This document shows positions 1 through 7,017 of a DNA stretch of 64,000 nucleotides, piece after piece; positions within the stretch are counted from its first letter, which is position 1; every line of letters begins with the position of its first letter. The stretch is taken from positions 1-64,000 of the forward strand of contig DWVE01000056.1 of assembly GCA_019120375.1 (NCBI GenBank), given 5' to 3'. The notes beneath the pieces were generated by a model. It saw only the letters and a list, made by a program, of their open reading frames with translations, was not told the DNA's origin and did not search any database. Position numbers and translations under genes: made by a program. This DNA is from Allofournierella_A excrementavium (GTDB taxonomy: Bacteria > Bacillota > Clostridia > Oscillospirales > Ruminococcaceae).

Positions 1-834
1 CAGCACATCCGGCCGCTGGAGATTCTGATCCTCAACCTGATGCCCACCAAGATCACCACCGAGACCCAGATCGCCCGACTGCTGGCCAACAGTCCTTTGC
101 AGGTTCACATGACCCTGCTCCAGACCGCCAGCCACTCGGCCACCCATGTCTCGGCGGCCCATCTGGAGGCCTTTTACAAGACCTTCGATGAGATCCGCGG
201 CGAGCGGTTCGACGGCATGATCATCACCGGCGCGCCGGTGGAGCAGATGCCCTTTGAGGAAGTGGACTACTGGCCGGAGCTGTGCCAGATCATGGACTTC
301 ACCCGCACCAACGTCTACTCCACCCTCCACGTCTGCTGGGGGGCCCAGGCGGCGCTCTACCACCACTTCGGCATCGGCAAGCGCCCCCTGCCCGAAAAGA
401 TGTTCGGCATCTTCCCCCACCGGGTCACCCGGCCCTCGAACCCCCTGGTGCGGGGCTTCGACGAGGAGTTCTGGGCGCCCCACTCCCGCCACACCGGCAT
501 CGACGAGGAACAGGTGAAGGCCTGCAAAGACCTGCGGGTGCTGGCGGAAAGCGACGAGGCGGGCATCTACCTGATGAGCACCGACAGCGGGCGGCAAATT
601 TTTGTCACCGGCCACCCGGAGTATGAGCGGCTTACCCTGGACGCGGAGTACCGCCGGGACGTGGCCAAGGGCCTGCCCATCGCCCCGCCCAGGCACTACT
701 ACCCCGGCGACGACCCCTCCAAAGAGCCGGTCTACCGCTGGCGGGCCCACGCCTTTTTGCTCTACACCAACTGGCTGAACTATTATGTGTACCAGAACAC
801 CCCCTACGACCTGGGCGAACTGGACACCTTTTGA
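1..834 (+). CDS. metA: Homoserine O-acetyltransferase MetA, 5' end outside window
   Basis: The enzyme acylates the hydroxyl of L-homoserine, the first committed step of methionine synthesis. The frame is open from base 1, so about 30 N-terminal residues lie upstream. With MetA family numbering (the Lys of MPTK is residue 46/47) the nucleophile of VCWGAQA falls at Cys142 and GHPEYE supplies His235 and Glu237, so the catalytic triad is intact. The residue after TGAPV is Glu at family position 111. Glu there is the known determinant of acetyl-CoA use in Bacillus cereus MetA, whereas Gly gives succinyl-CoA use in E. coli. I therefore call it an acetyltransferase despite the MetA (HTS) fold. A terminator follows directly, so it is the last gene of its transcript. 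Confidence 0.95.
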   Translation, partial: QHIRPLEILILNLMPTKITTETQIARLLANSPLQVHMTLLQTASHSATHVSAAHLEAFYKTFDEIRGERFDGMIITGAPVEQMPFEEVDYWPELCQIMDFTRTNVYSTLHVCWGAQAALYHHFGIGKRPLPEKMFGIFPHRVTRPSNPLVRGFDEEFWAPHSRHTGIDEEQVKACKDLRVLAESDEAGIYLMSTDSGRQIFVTGHPEYERLTLDAEYRRDVAKGLPIAPPRHYYPGDDPSKEPVYRWRAHAFLLYTNWLNYYVYQNTPYDLGELDTF

Positions 835-842
835 CCTGACGC

Positions 843-884
843 GCGCGCCGGGGGCCCTCACCGGCCTGCCCGGCGCGCTTTTTT
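843..884 (+). terminator. Intrinsic terminator after metA
   Basis: A perfect 10-bp G+C-only stem (843-852 with 869-878) is followed by six T. It separates metA from the two-component genes, whose start lies only 20 bases further on. Confidence 0.85.
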
Positions 885-903
885 CAAAGGAAGGAGTGGT
901 CTC

Positions 904-1599
904 ATGCGCATCCTCGTGGTGGAGGACACCAGGGACATGAACCGCCTCATCGTCAAGGCTCTGACCAAGGCGGGTTACAGCGTGGACGGCTGCTTTGACG
1001 GCGAGGAAGCCCTAGACTATCTGGCCGGGGCGGAATACGACGGCATCGTGCTGGACGTGATGATGCCCAAGATGGACGGCCACCAGCTGCTGGCAAAGCT
1101 GCGGGCCCAGGGCAGCGACATCCCGGTGCTGTTCCTCACCGCCCGTGACTCGGTGGCCGACCGGGTGGAGGGGCTGGACCTGGGTGCGGACGATTACCTC
1201 GTCAAGCCCTTCGCCTTTGAGGAGCTGCTGGCCCGCATCCGGGCCATGACCCGCAAGCACGCGGGCAGCCGCACCGACACCTTGACGGTGGGCGACCTGG
1301 TGCTGGACACCCGGGGCCGCACCGCCGCCCGGGCGGGGCGGGACATCCCCCTGCTGCCCAAGGAGTACGCCATTCTGGAGCATCTTGTGCGCCACGCGGG
1401 CACGGTGCTCAGCCGGGAGCAGCTGGAGGACCGCATCTGGAACTACGAAAAGGCGGGCAGCTCCAACAACATCGACGGCTACATGAGCCGCCTGCGCAAG
1501 AAGATCGACGCGGACGTGCCCGAAAGCCAGCGCCTTCTGCACACGGTGCGGGGCTCCGGCTGGGTGCTGCGCGCGCCGAAGGAAGGAGGCACGCCGTGA
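904..1599 (+). CDS. OmpR/PhoB-family response regulator
   Basis: This is a 231-residue DNA-binding response regulator. The receiver domain (1-115) has the acidic pair Glu7/Asp8, phospho-acceptor Asp51 in VLDVMMPKMDG, Thr79 and Lys101 (VKPF). The C-terminal winged helix (about 127-227) carries the recognition-helix region SSNNIDGYMSRLRKK and ends in TVRGSGW, typical of the OmpR class. AAGGAG lies 9 bases before the ATG. Its stop overlaps the GTG start of the kinase gene, so the two form a translationally coupled pair. No separate promoter fits between the metA terminator and the start, so expression may come from inside metA or from read-through. A promoter with phased direct repeats upstream of the PepSY lipoprotein (5243-5275) is a plausible target. 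Confidence 0.95.
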   Translation: MRILVVEDTRDMNRLIVKALTKAGYSVDGCFDGEEALDYLAGAEYDGIVLDVMMPKMDGHQLLAKLRAQGSDIPVLFLTARDSVADRVEGLDLGADDYLVKPFAFEELLARIRAMTRKHAGSRTDTLTVGDLVLDTRGRTAARAGRDIPLLPKEYAILEHLVRHAGTVLSREQLEDRIWNYEKAGSSNNIDGYMSRLRKKIDADVPESQRLLHTVRGSGWVLRAPKEGGTP

Positions 1600-2942
1600 A
1601 GCTTCGCTCCATCAAGACCCGCATCACCCTGCTCATCACCCTGCTGGTGGTGGCGCTCTTTGCGCTGATGCTGCTCTTTGCCTTCAGCGTGAGCAGCTCG
1701 GTGGTGCAGCGCACGGCCCGCCAGCAGCTGGCGGACACGGTGCGGGCCAACGCCGCGCTGGTGACCTTCACCGACGGGCAGTTTGCCGCCGGCGAGGGCT
1801 TTTCCTTCTCCCGAAGCGGCGTTTCCTGCCTTGTGTACAGCAAGGCCGAGGCGCTGCTGGCGGGGCAGCTGCCGGTGGGCTTTTCCGAGGCGGCGGCCTT
1901 TGAGAACGGCACTTTGCGCACGGTGGAGACCGCCGGCGGGGACTGGTATCTTTTGGACCTGTGGGTGGCCGACGGCTGGGAGAACGGCGTGTGGCTGCGG
2001 GGGCTGATGGAGGTGCCGGATTCCTCCTCCGCCGCCCGCAACCTGCTGCTGGCCGCGGCGGTGGCCCTGCCCCTCTTCGTGCTGGCGGGGGCGCTGGGCA
2101 GCTACTTCATCCTGCGCCGCTCGCTGCGGGGGCTGGACACGGTGAACGCCGCGGCGGCTTCCATCGGCGAGGGCAAGGACCTGTCGCTGCGCATCGGGCA
2201 TGTGCCCGGCGGCGAGGAGCTGACAAAACTGGCGAAAAACTTCGACGGTCTGCTGGAGCGGCTGCAGCACAGCTTTGAGGCGGAGCGCCGCTTCACCGCC
2301 GACGCCTCCCACGAACTGCGCACGCCGGTGGCGGTCATCAAGAGCGCCTGCGAGTACGGCAGGGCCTACGACGAGACCGAGGAAGAGCGGCTGGAAACCC
2401 TGGACACCATCCAGCGCCAGGCGGACAGGATGGCCGGGCTCATCGGGCAGCTGCTGGCCCTCACCCGGCTGGACCAGGGCACCGAGCCCCTGCGGCCCGT
2501 GCCCCTGGACCTGGGGCAGCTGGCCCGGCGCGCGGTGGAAGAGCAGAACTACGACCCTTCGCGGCTGCGCCTTGCGCTGGCGGAGGGGGTCACCGTGCAG
2601 GGGGACGAGGCGCTGCTGGGGCGGCTGGTGGCGAACCTTGCGGACAACGCCTTCAAGTACGGCCTGCCCGGCGGCACGGTGACGGTGGAGGTGCGCGCCG
2701 AGGACGGCGAAGCCCTGCTCACCGTGGCCGACGAGGGCCCCGGCATCCCCGCCGCCCAGCAGGAGAAGATCTGGCAGCGGTTTTATCAGGTGGACGCCGC
2801 CCGCAGCGACGAGCAGGAGGGTGTGGGCCTGGGCCTCTCGCTGGTGCAGCGCATCGCCCAGCTCCACGGCGGGCGCATGACGCTGGAGAGCGCCGAGGGC
2901 GCGCCCAGCGCTTTCACCCTGCATCTGTCTTTGGCACAATGA
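1596..2942 (+). CDS. Sensor histidine kinase of the two-component pair
   Basis: This 448-residue membrane kinase starts at a GTG whose last bases form the TGA of the regulator gene; GGAAGGAGG sits 6 bases upstream. Residues 9-31 and about 148-173 are membrane segments flanking a roughly 110-residue extracellular sensor. A HAMP region (about 174-228) follows. The dimerisation helix has phospho-accepting His239 in ASHELRTP. The ATPase domain shows the N box (Asn347 to Asn351), G1 box DEGPGI (379-384) and G2 box GVGLGLSL (409-416). All catalytic motifs are present. The stimulus cannot be read from the sequence. The neighbouring PepSY lipoprotein and XRE/DUF3796 pair suggest an envelope signal, which is inference. 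Confidence 0.95.
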   Translation: MKLRSIKTRITLLITLLVVALFALMLLFAFSVSSSVVQRTARQQLADTVRANAALVTFTDGQFAAGEGFSFSRSGVSCLVYSKAEALLAGQLPVGFSEAAAFENGTLRTVETAGGDWYLLDLWVADGWENGVWLRGLMEVPDSSSAARNLLLAAAVALPLFVLAGALGSYFILRRSLRGLDTVNAAAASIGEGKDLSLRIGHVPGGEELTKLAKNFDGLLERLQHSFEAERRFTADASHELRTPVAVIKSACEYGRAYDETEEERLETLDTIQRQADRMAGLIGQLLALTRLDQGTEPLRPVPLDLGQLARRAVEEQNYDPSRLRLALAEGVTVQGDEALLGRLVANLADNAFKYGLPGGTVTVEVRAEDGEALLTVADEGPGIPAAQQEKIWQRFYQVDAARSDEQEGVGLGLSLVQRIAQLHGGRMTLESAEGAPSAFTLHLSLAQ

Positions 2943-2952
2943 ATTTTACCAT

Positions 2953-2991
2953 AAAAACAGGCGGACAGGTTTTCCCTGTCCGCCTGTTTTT
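2953..2991. terminator. Bidirectional terminator between kinase and XRE genes
   Basis: A long stem (aaaaacaggcggacagg against cctgtccgcctgttttt) has A-rich and T-rich flanks, so it can stop transcription from both convergent genes. It touches the stop codon of the minus-strand XRE gene. Confidence 0.85.
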
Positions 2992-3215
2992 CATTTCTGC
3001 TCCGCATCCGTCTCTTTTACTGTGAACACTTCTTCAATGGAAACGTCAAAGACGTGTGCGATCTTCCAGGCCAGCACCAACGAGGGATTATACCGCCCTT
3101 TTTCCAGATTGCCGATGGTCTCCCGGCGCACGCCCACTAGCCGGGCAAGCTCCTCCTGCCTCATTCCATGTTTGGCCCGCAGTTCTTTTATCCTGGTTTC
3201 AATCATCGTCGCCAT
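2991..3215 (-). CDS. Small XRE-family (Cro/CI-type) transcriptional regulator
   Basis: This 74-residue protein is almost entirely a helix-turn-helix domain: IKELRAKHGMRQEELARLVG, then VRRETIGNLEKG, as in the short Cro-like regulators of Firmicutes. The ATG at 3215 has AGGAA 7 bases upstream. It lies inside the end of the preceding membrane-protein gene (17-base overlap), so the two genes are translationally coupled. A perfect 16-bp palindrome lies between the -35 and -10 of the shared promoter and is its likely operator, implying autoregulation. The binding assignment is inference from position. Confidence 0.9.
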   Translation of the reverse strand: MATMIETRIKELRAKHGMRQEELARLVGVRRETIGNLEKGRYNPSLVLAWKIAHVFDVSIEEVFTVKETDAEQK

Positions 3216-3564
3216 ACCATTTTTCCTGAAGCCCGTAATATCCGCTCATTCCCGAATGGACCAGCACCGAAACCATCCATCCGATGGCAAAGCCCCGCAT
3301 CAGCGCCTCGTCTCCCGCTTTGCCAAGCATGAAAAAGGAGACCAGCGTAGCCGCTGCCACCGCCAGCATGCCGCAGTAGAACGCTCGGGCCGCCGCCCGG
3401 TTCATCCATTCGTCCAGCATTTCATCCCCTGCCGCGAAGAAATACTCAAAATCCACCGCAAAAGCGAAGAAGCCAAGAAAATACCGCTGGTCGGTGAACA
3501 CACCAATGAAGCCCAGCAGCGAGAGAAACCCCAGCGAGCCGTATAAATACCGTTTGTGGTTCAT
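3199..3564 (-). CDS. DUF3796-like small membrane protein
   Basis: This 121-residue protein has about four hydrophobic segments: the N-terminal GSLGFLSLLGFIGVFTD, FLGFFAFAVDFEYFF, the central FYCGMLAVAAATLVSFFMLG and the C-terminal GFAIGWMVSVLVHS. The pattern and the conserved-looking FFAFAVDFEYFF block match my memory of DUF3796, a family commonly encoded next to a small XRE regulator. I chose ATG 3564 because GGAGG lies 6 bases upstream; an upstream extension of 18 residues has no ribosome site. It is the first gene of a two-gene operon with the XRE regulator. The molecular function of the family is not known to me. Confidence 0.8.
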   Translation of the reverse strand: MNHKRYLYGSLGFLSLLGFIGVFTDQRYFLGFFAFAVDFEYFFAAGDEMLDEWMNRAAARAFYCGMLAVAAATLVSFFMLGKAGDEALMRGFAIGWMVSVLVHSGMSGYYGLQEKWYGDDD

Positions 3565-3606
3565 ATCCGCCCTCCAAATGTGGTGTATTTTTATCTTTAT
3601 GTTATA

Positions 3607-3634
3607 AATATACCACAAATTTGTGGTTTGTCAA
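3607..3634 (-). promoter_or_regulatory. Promoter with embedded palindromic operator for the DUF3796-XRE operon
   Basis: Reading the minus strand, TTGACA (3629-3634) and TATATT (3607-3612) are separated by 16 bases. Within this lies the perfect palindrome ACCACAAATTTGTGGT (3612-3627). A related half-site, ACCACATTTGG, occurs just before the ribosome-binding site (3574-3584). A repressor on the palindrome would block RNA polymerase directly. The XRE protein of the same operon is the obvious candidate. Confidence 0.75.
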
Positions 3635-3701
3635 TCGCCTGGGATTTACCTTTGACCGCAAAAAGGGCGCGTTTTTGCGTGCCACCCGCATATCCCCCTC
3701 T

Positions 3702-3729
3702 TGTAACCGCCGCGCCGGGGTGATACACT
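3702..3729 (+). promoter_or_regulatory. Possible promoter for the SulP gene
   Basis: TTGTAA (3702-3707) and TACACT (3724-3729) are spaced by 16 bases, each matching four of six consensus positions. This leaves a leader of about 70 bases. It is the best candidate in the gap, but not a strong one. Confidence 0.35.
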
Positions 3730-3804
3730 GGAAGGGCTGCGCGCGGGGCGCTTGCGGTTTTTGCCCCGGCGCAAAACGGTATGATTTGACAGTGAGGGGT
3801 AACA

Positions 3805-5172
3805 ATGAAACAGTTTTTTGCCAGCCTGCGGTCTGAATTCGCGGGCTACAACGCCGCCCGCCTGGGCGGCGACGTGATGGCGGGGCTCACGGTGTGCGCC
3901 GTGGCGCTGCCGCTGGCGCTGGCCTTCGGCGTGTCCAGCGGGGCCTCTGCCGCCGCGGGCCTTGTGACCGCCATCGTGGCGGGCGTGGTCATCGCCCTGC
4001 TGGGAGGCGCGTCCTATCAGGTGTCCGGCCCCACCGGGGCCATGAGCGCCGTGCTGGTGGGCATCGTGGCCCGCTACGGCCTGCAGGGCGTGTTCCTGGC
4101 CTGCTTTGCCGCCGGGGCCCTGCTGCTGGCCGCCGGCCTGCTGCGCCTGGGCAAGCTCATCAGCTTCATTCCCATGCCGGTCATCATGGGCTTCACCTCC
4201 GGCATCGCCCTGGTCATCGCCCTGGGCCAGGTGGACAACTTCTTCGGCACCGTGTCCGAAGGGTCCACCAACCTGGAAAAGCTGGCCTCCTACGCCCGGC
4301 TGGGCTTTCATCCCCAGTGGCAGCCGGTGCTCATCGGCGCGCTGGTGGTGGCGGTGATGGTGCTCTGGCCCAAAAAGTGGGGCGCGCGGGTGCCCGGTTC
4401 ACTGGTGGGCATCGTGCTGGCCACGGTGGTGGCCACCACCGCCGCCATCGCCCGCACCAGCGTGGCGGTGAAGAGCGGCCAGCAGACCCGGCTGACCAGC
4501 GTGTTCCACGCGGTGTTCCTGCTGGCCTCCATGTTCCTGCTGGGCGGGGTGATGGCCCGGCTGCCCCTGGCGGCGCTGGCCGGTGTGCTGATGGTCACCG
4601 CCTGGCGGATGAACGACTGGGAGGGCATCCGCTACCTGCTGGGCCACCGCTTCAAGTCCGGCATCAGCCAGTTCTTCATCACCATGATCGCCACCGTGGC
4701 GGCGGACCTGACGGTGGCCATTCTGGTGGGCATCGTCTACTCGGCTCTTCTCTACATCGTCAAGGCCAGCCACATCAACGTGAGCTTTTCCGACATCGAC
4801 GCCTCCCGCCTGCCCGGCGCGCCCGGCGGCGCGCTGCCCAAGGCGGGGGTGGTCTATGTGACCGGCTCGCTGTTCTTCGGCGCGGTGGACGAGTTCAGCC
4901 GCCTGATGGCGGAAATGCCGGACTACCGCGAGGTCATCTTTTCGCTGCGGGGCATGCCCAGCCTGGACGTGTCCGGCGCGCAGGCGCTGCTGGAGCTGTG
5001 CGCCCGGCTGAAAGAACAGGGCCGGGGCGTGGCCTTCTGCGGCGTTGCCCCGGAGGTGCGCCTCTACTTCGACCGGGCGGGCATCACCGCCCTGGCGGGA
5101 GAAAGCGCCTTTTTCTGGAGCGCGGACCAGGCCATCTTCGCCCTGCTGGAAAAGGAGCGTGCGGCGGTCTGA
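3805..5172 (+). CDS. SulP-family anion permease with STAS domain, internally shortened
   Basis: This integral membrane protein belongs to the SLC26/SulP anion transporters (sulfate, bicarbonate and similar). Hallmarks are AGLTVCAVALPLALAFGV (about 26-43), YQVSGPTGAMSA (71-82), AAIARTSVAVKSG (213-225) and LAALAGVLMVTAWRM. A C-terminal STAS domain (about 345-455) has the SLDVSGAQALLEL motif. It is 455 residues against about 550-600 for the family. The shortfall is internal: after VPGSLVGIVLATVVA (196-210) the sequence jumps straight to TTAAIARTS, so roughly 90 residues covering membrane helices about 8-10, including the usual ESLL stretch, are absent. The frame remains open. It may be a non-functional deletion allele or a reduced transporter. 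The substrate cannot be told. Confidence 0.9.
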   Translation: MKQFFASLRSEFAGYNAARLGGDVMAGLTVCAVALPLALAFGVSSGASAAAGLVTAIVAGVVIALLGGASYQVSGPTGAMSAVLVGIVARYGLQGVFLACFAAGALLLAAGLLRLGKLISFIPMPVIMGFTSGIALVIALGQVDNFFGTVSEGSTNLEKLASYARLGFHPQWQPVLIGALVVAVMVLWPKKWGARVPGSLVGIVLATVVATTAAIARTSVAVKSGQQTRLTSVFHAVFLLASMFLLGGVMARLPLAALAGVLMVTAWRMNDWEGIRYLLGHRFKSGISQFFITMIATVAADLTVAILVGIVYSALLYIVKASHINVSFSDIDASRLPGAPGGALPKAGVVYVTGSLFFGAVDEFSRLMAEMPDYREVIFSLRGMPSLDVSGAQALLELCARLKEQGRGVAFCGVAPEVRLYFDRAGITALAGESAFFWSADQAIFALLEKERAAV

Positions 5173-5180
5173 ACCTGTTA

Positions 5181-5211
5181 AAAAAGGGGCGGCTTCGGGG
5201 CCGCCCTTTTT
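5181..5211 (+). terminator. Terminator after the SulP gene
   Basis: A GGGCGGC/GCCGCCC stem with a short loop is preceded by A-rich sequence and followed by five T. Confidence 0.85.
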
Positions 5212-5242
5212 CTTCGAAATTTTTTTGAGAACGCTTCGCAAA

Positions 5243-5275
5243 TTTCATGTTCGTTTCATGTTGGGGGCCTATACT
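5243..5275 (+). promoter_or_regulatory. Promoter with phased direct repeats (OmpR-type activator site) for the PepSY gene
   Basis: Two copies of TTTCATG (5243-5249 and 5254-5260) are spaced exactly 11 bp apart, one helical turn, and occupy the -35 region of a promoter with -10 TATACT (5270-5275). No good -35 hexamer exists. Direct repeats with 10-11 bp phasing in place of a -35 box are the standard arrangement for activation by OmpR/PhoB-class regulators, such as the one encoded at 904-1599. The link to that regulator is inference. Confidence 0.65.
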
Positions 5276-5309
5276 GGCATCAGAACAAAACAGGAAGGAG
5301 AATCCCCTG

Positions 5310-6356
5310 ATGAAAAAATTGATCGCCGCGGCTCTTGCCGCCCTGACCGTCGCCCTCTTCACCGCCTGCGCCAATGCTGGCCAGCTGGCCTACATCGGAG
5401 ACGAGGCCGCCCGCGCCGCCGCCCTCACCGGGGCGGGGCTCTCCACCGAAGCGGTGACCTTCCTGGGCACCGAACTGGCCAGCCGGGACGGCGTGGAATA
5501 CTATCTGGTGTCCTTCACCTCTGGCGAGAGCCGCTACGAGAGCCAGGTGGACGCGCTTTCCGGCGTGGTCATCCAGTCCGAGAGCATGCCCCTGACCCAG
5601 AGCGCCTCCGCCCCCGCCGAGGCCTCCATCACCGCCGAGGACGCCAAGGCCAAGGCCCTGGCCCACGCGGGCCTTGCCGAGACCGACGTGACCTTCATCA
5701 AGGCGGAGCTGGACCGGGATGACGGCCGCCTCGTCTACGACGTGGAGTTCTACACCGCCGACTACAAGGAATACGACTACGAGATCGACGCGGCCACCGG
5801 CGAGGTGGTGGGCTTTGACTACGATGTGGAGCACTACGCGCCGCCCGCCGCCTCCGTTCAGACCCCCTCCGCCACCAAGGCTCCCGCCGCTCAGGCCCCC
5901 GCCTTCTCCGGCACCATCAGCGCCGAGGATGCCAAGGCCAAAGCCCTGGCCCACGCGGGCCTTTCCTCCGGCAGCGTGACCTTCATCAAGGCCGAGCTGG
6001 ACCGGGACGACGGCCGCCTCGTCTACGACGTGGAGTTCTACACCGCCGACTACAAGGAATACGACTACGAGATCGACGCGGCCACCGGCGAGGTGGTGAG
6101 CTATGACTACGACGCCGAGGACTACGCTCCCCCCGCCTCCTCCGGCACCATCAGCGCCGAGGACGCGAAGGCCCTGGCCCTGGCTCAGGTGCCCGGCGCT
6201 TCCGCCTCCGACATCCGTGAATTCGAGACCGACCGGGACGACGGCCGCGTGGAGTACGAGGGCAAGATCGTCTACGGCGGCATGGAGTACGAGTTCGAGA
6301 TCGACGGCTACAGCGGCGCCATCCGCAGCTGGGAGGCCGAACCCCTCCACGACTGA
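5310..6356 (+). CDS. Lipoprotein with four tandem PepSY-like modules
   Basis: This 348-residue exported protein starts at ATG 5310 (AGGAAGGAG about 10 bases upstream); an in-frame start 63 bases earlier would spoil the signal peptide. The signal MKKLIAAALAALTVALFTAC gives a probable lipidated Cys20, although Phe at -3 is atypical. Four related modules follow (about 24-100, 107-180, 203-275 and 281-348). Each has an AEDAKALA-type helix and a YDVEF...YEIDA.TGEV hairpin, characteristic of PepSY domains. Modules 2 and 3 are almost identical in protein and DNA. PepSY proteins are known as inhibitors or modulators of extracytoplasmic peptidases. A surface role controlled by the upstream two-component system is plausible but unproven. 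Confidence 0.88.
   Translation: MKKLIAAALAALTVALFTACANAGQLAYIGDEAARAAALTGAGLSTEAVTFLGTELASRDGVEYYLVSFTSGESRYESQVDALSGVVIQSESMPLTQSASAPAEASITAEDAKAKALAHAGLAETDVTFIKAELDRDDGRLVYDVEFYTADYKEYDYEIDAATGEVVGFDYDVEHYAPPAASVQTPSATKAPAAQAPAFSGTISAEDAKAKALAHAGLSSGSVTFIKAELDRDDGRLVYDVEFYTADYKEYDYEIDAATGEVVSYDYDAEDYAPPASSGTISAEDAKALALAQVPGASASDIREFETDRDDGRVEYEGKIVYGGMEYEFEIDGYSGAIRSWEAEPLHD
5628..6125 (+). repeat. Near-identical 288-bp-spaced tandem repeat inside the PepSY gene
   Basis: The segment starting at 5628 recurs at 5916, a shift of exactly 288 bases (96 codons). Within it, the block from about 5690 to 5815 is nearly base-identical to 5978-6103. The flanking modules 1 and 4 are clearly diverged, so modules 2 and 3 arose by a recent in-frame duplication or are being homogenised. 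Confidence 0.85.
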
Positions 6357-6387
6357 AGCCCGCTGACCCGGAAGTTCCCCCCACAGC

Positions 6388-6425
6388 AAAGCGCGCCGCC
6401 CCTTTGAAGGACGGCGCGCTTTTTT
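6388..6425 (+). terminator. Terminator after the PepSY lipoprotein gene
   Basis: The stem aagcgcgccg / cggcgcgctt, with one internal mismatch, is followed by a run of six T. Confidence 0.8.
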
Positions 6426-6471
6426 GCGCGATGCTCCGAATGCGCCCGTGAACGCGCGCACCGGCAGACAG

Positions 6472-6507
6472 AAAGCGGCCCCCGGCAAAATGCCAGGGGC
6501 CGCTTTT
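6472..6507 (-). terminator. Probable terminator after mgsA
   Basis: The stem aaagcggcccc.ggca / tgcc.ggggccgcttt lies 17 bases beyond the mgsA stop on the minus strand. The U-run is short on that strand (TTTC), so efficiency is uncertain. Confidence 0.6.
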
Positions 6508-6524
6508 GTGGCTTTTGTGAAGGC

Positions 6525-6929
6525 TCAGCGCTTGGGATTCACGATGCTGCGCCATTCCAGGTCGCCCCGCTCCAGACCGTGGATGAGCACCTCGGCGGTG
6601 GCGATGTTGGTGGCCAGCGGGATGTTGCGCACGTCGCACAGGCGCAGCAGGTTCATCTCGTTGGGCTCGTGGGGCTTGGCGCTGATGGGGTCCCGGAAGA
6701 AGAGCAGCAGGTCGATCTCGTTGCAGGCGATGCGCGCCGCGATCTGCTGGTCGCCGCCCTGAACGCCCGCCAGGAAACACTGGATGGGCAGGCCGGTGGC
6801 CTCGCTGACCACCTTGCCGGTGGTGCCGGTGGCCACCAGCGTGTGCTGGCTGAGAATGCCGCAGTATGCGATGCAAAACTGGACCATCAGTTCTTTTTTG
6901 GTGTCGTGCGCGATCAACGCGATGTTCAT
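6525..6929 (-). CDS. mgsA: Methylglyoxal synthase
   Basis: This 134-residue enzyme converts dihydroxyacetone phosphate to methylglyoxal and phosphate, a bypass that relieves sugar-phosphate stress. Family signatures are complete: IALIAHDTKK at the N-terminus, AYCGILSQHTLVATGTTG (phosphate site), GVQGGDQQIAA with catalytic Asp60, FFRDPISAKPHEPN, and PLATNIATAEVLI. Length is normal. AGGAA lies 6 bases before the ATG. It is the last gene in the minus-strand run that begins with mreB, an arrangement (mre-PBP2-min-mgsA) seen in other Clostridia. Confidence 0.97.
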   Translation of the reverse strand: MNIALIAHDTKKELMVQFCIAYCGILSQHTLVATGTTGKVVSEATGLPIQCFLAGVQGGDQQIAARIACNEIDLLLFFRDPISAKPHEPNEMNLLRLCDVRNIPLATNIATAEVLIHGLERGDLEWRSIVNPKR

Positions 6930-7017
6930 AGTATTTCCTACCCCCTGCTCTGTTTCCCAACGTTATATATGCGATGTTCGTAGTACGGATATAACTGAAA
7001 AAACGCCTGCGGCGGCC

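Noticed and set aside
5247..5309. Upstream ATG for the PepSY lipoprotein
   Set aside because: It would start inside the regulatory repeats and add 21 residues in front of a clear signal peptide. The ribosome site favours ATG 5310.
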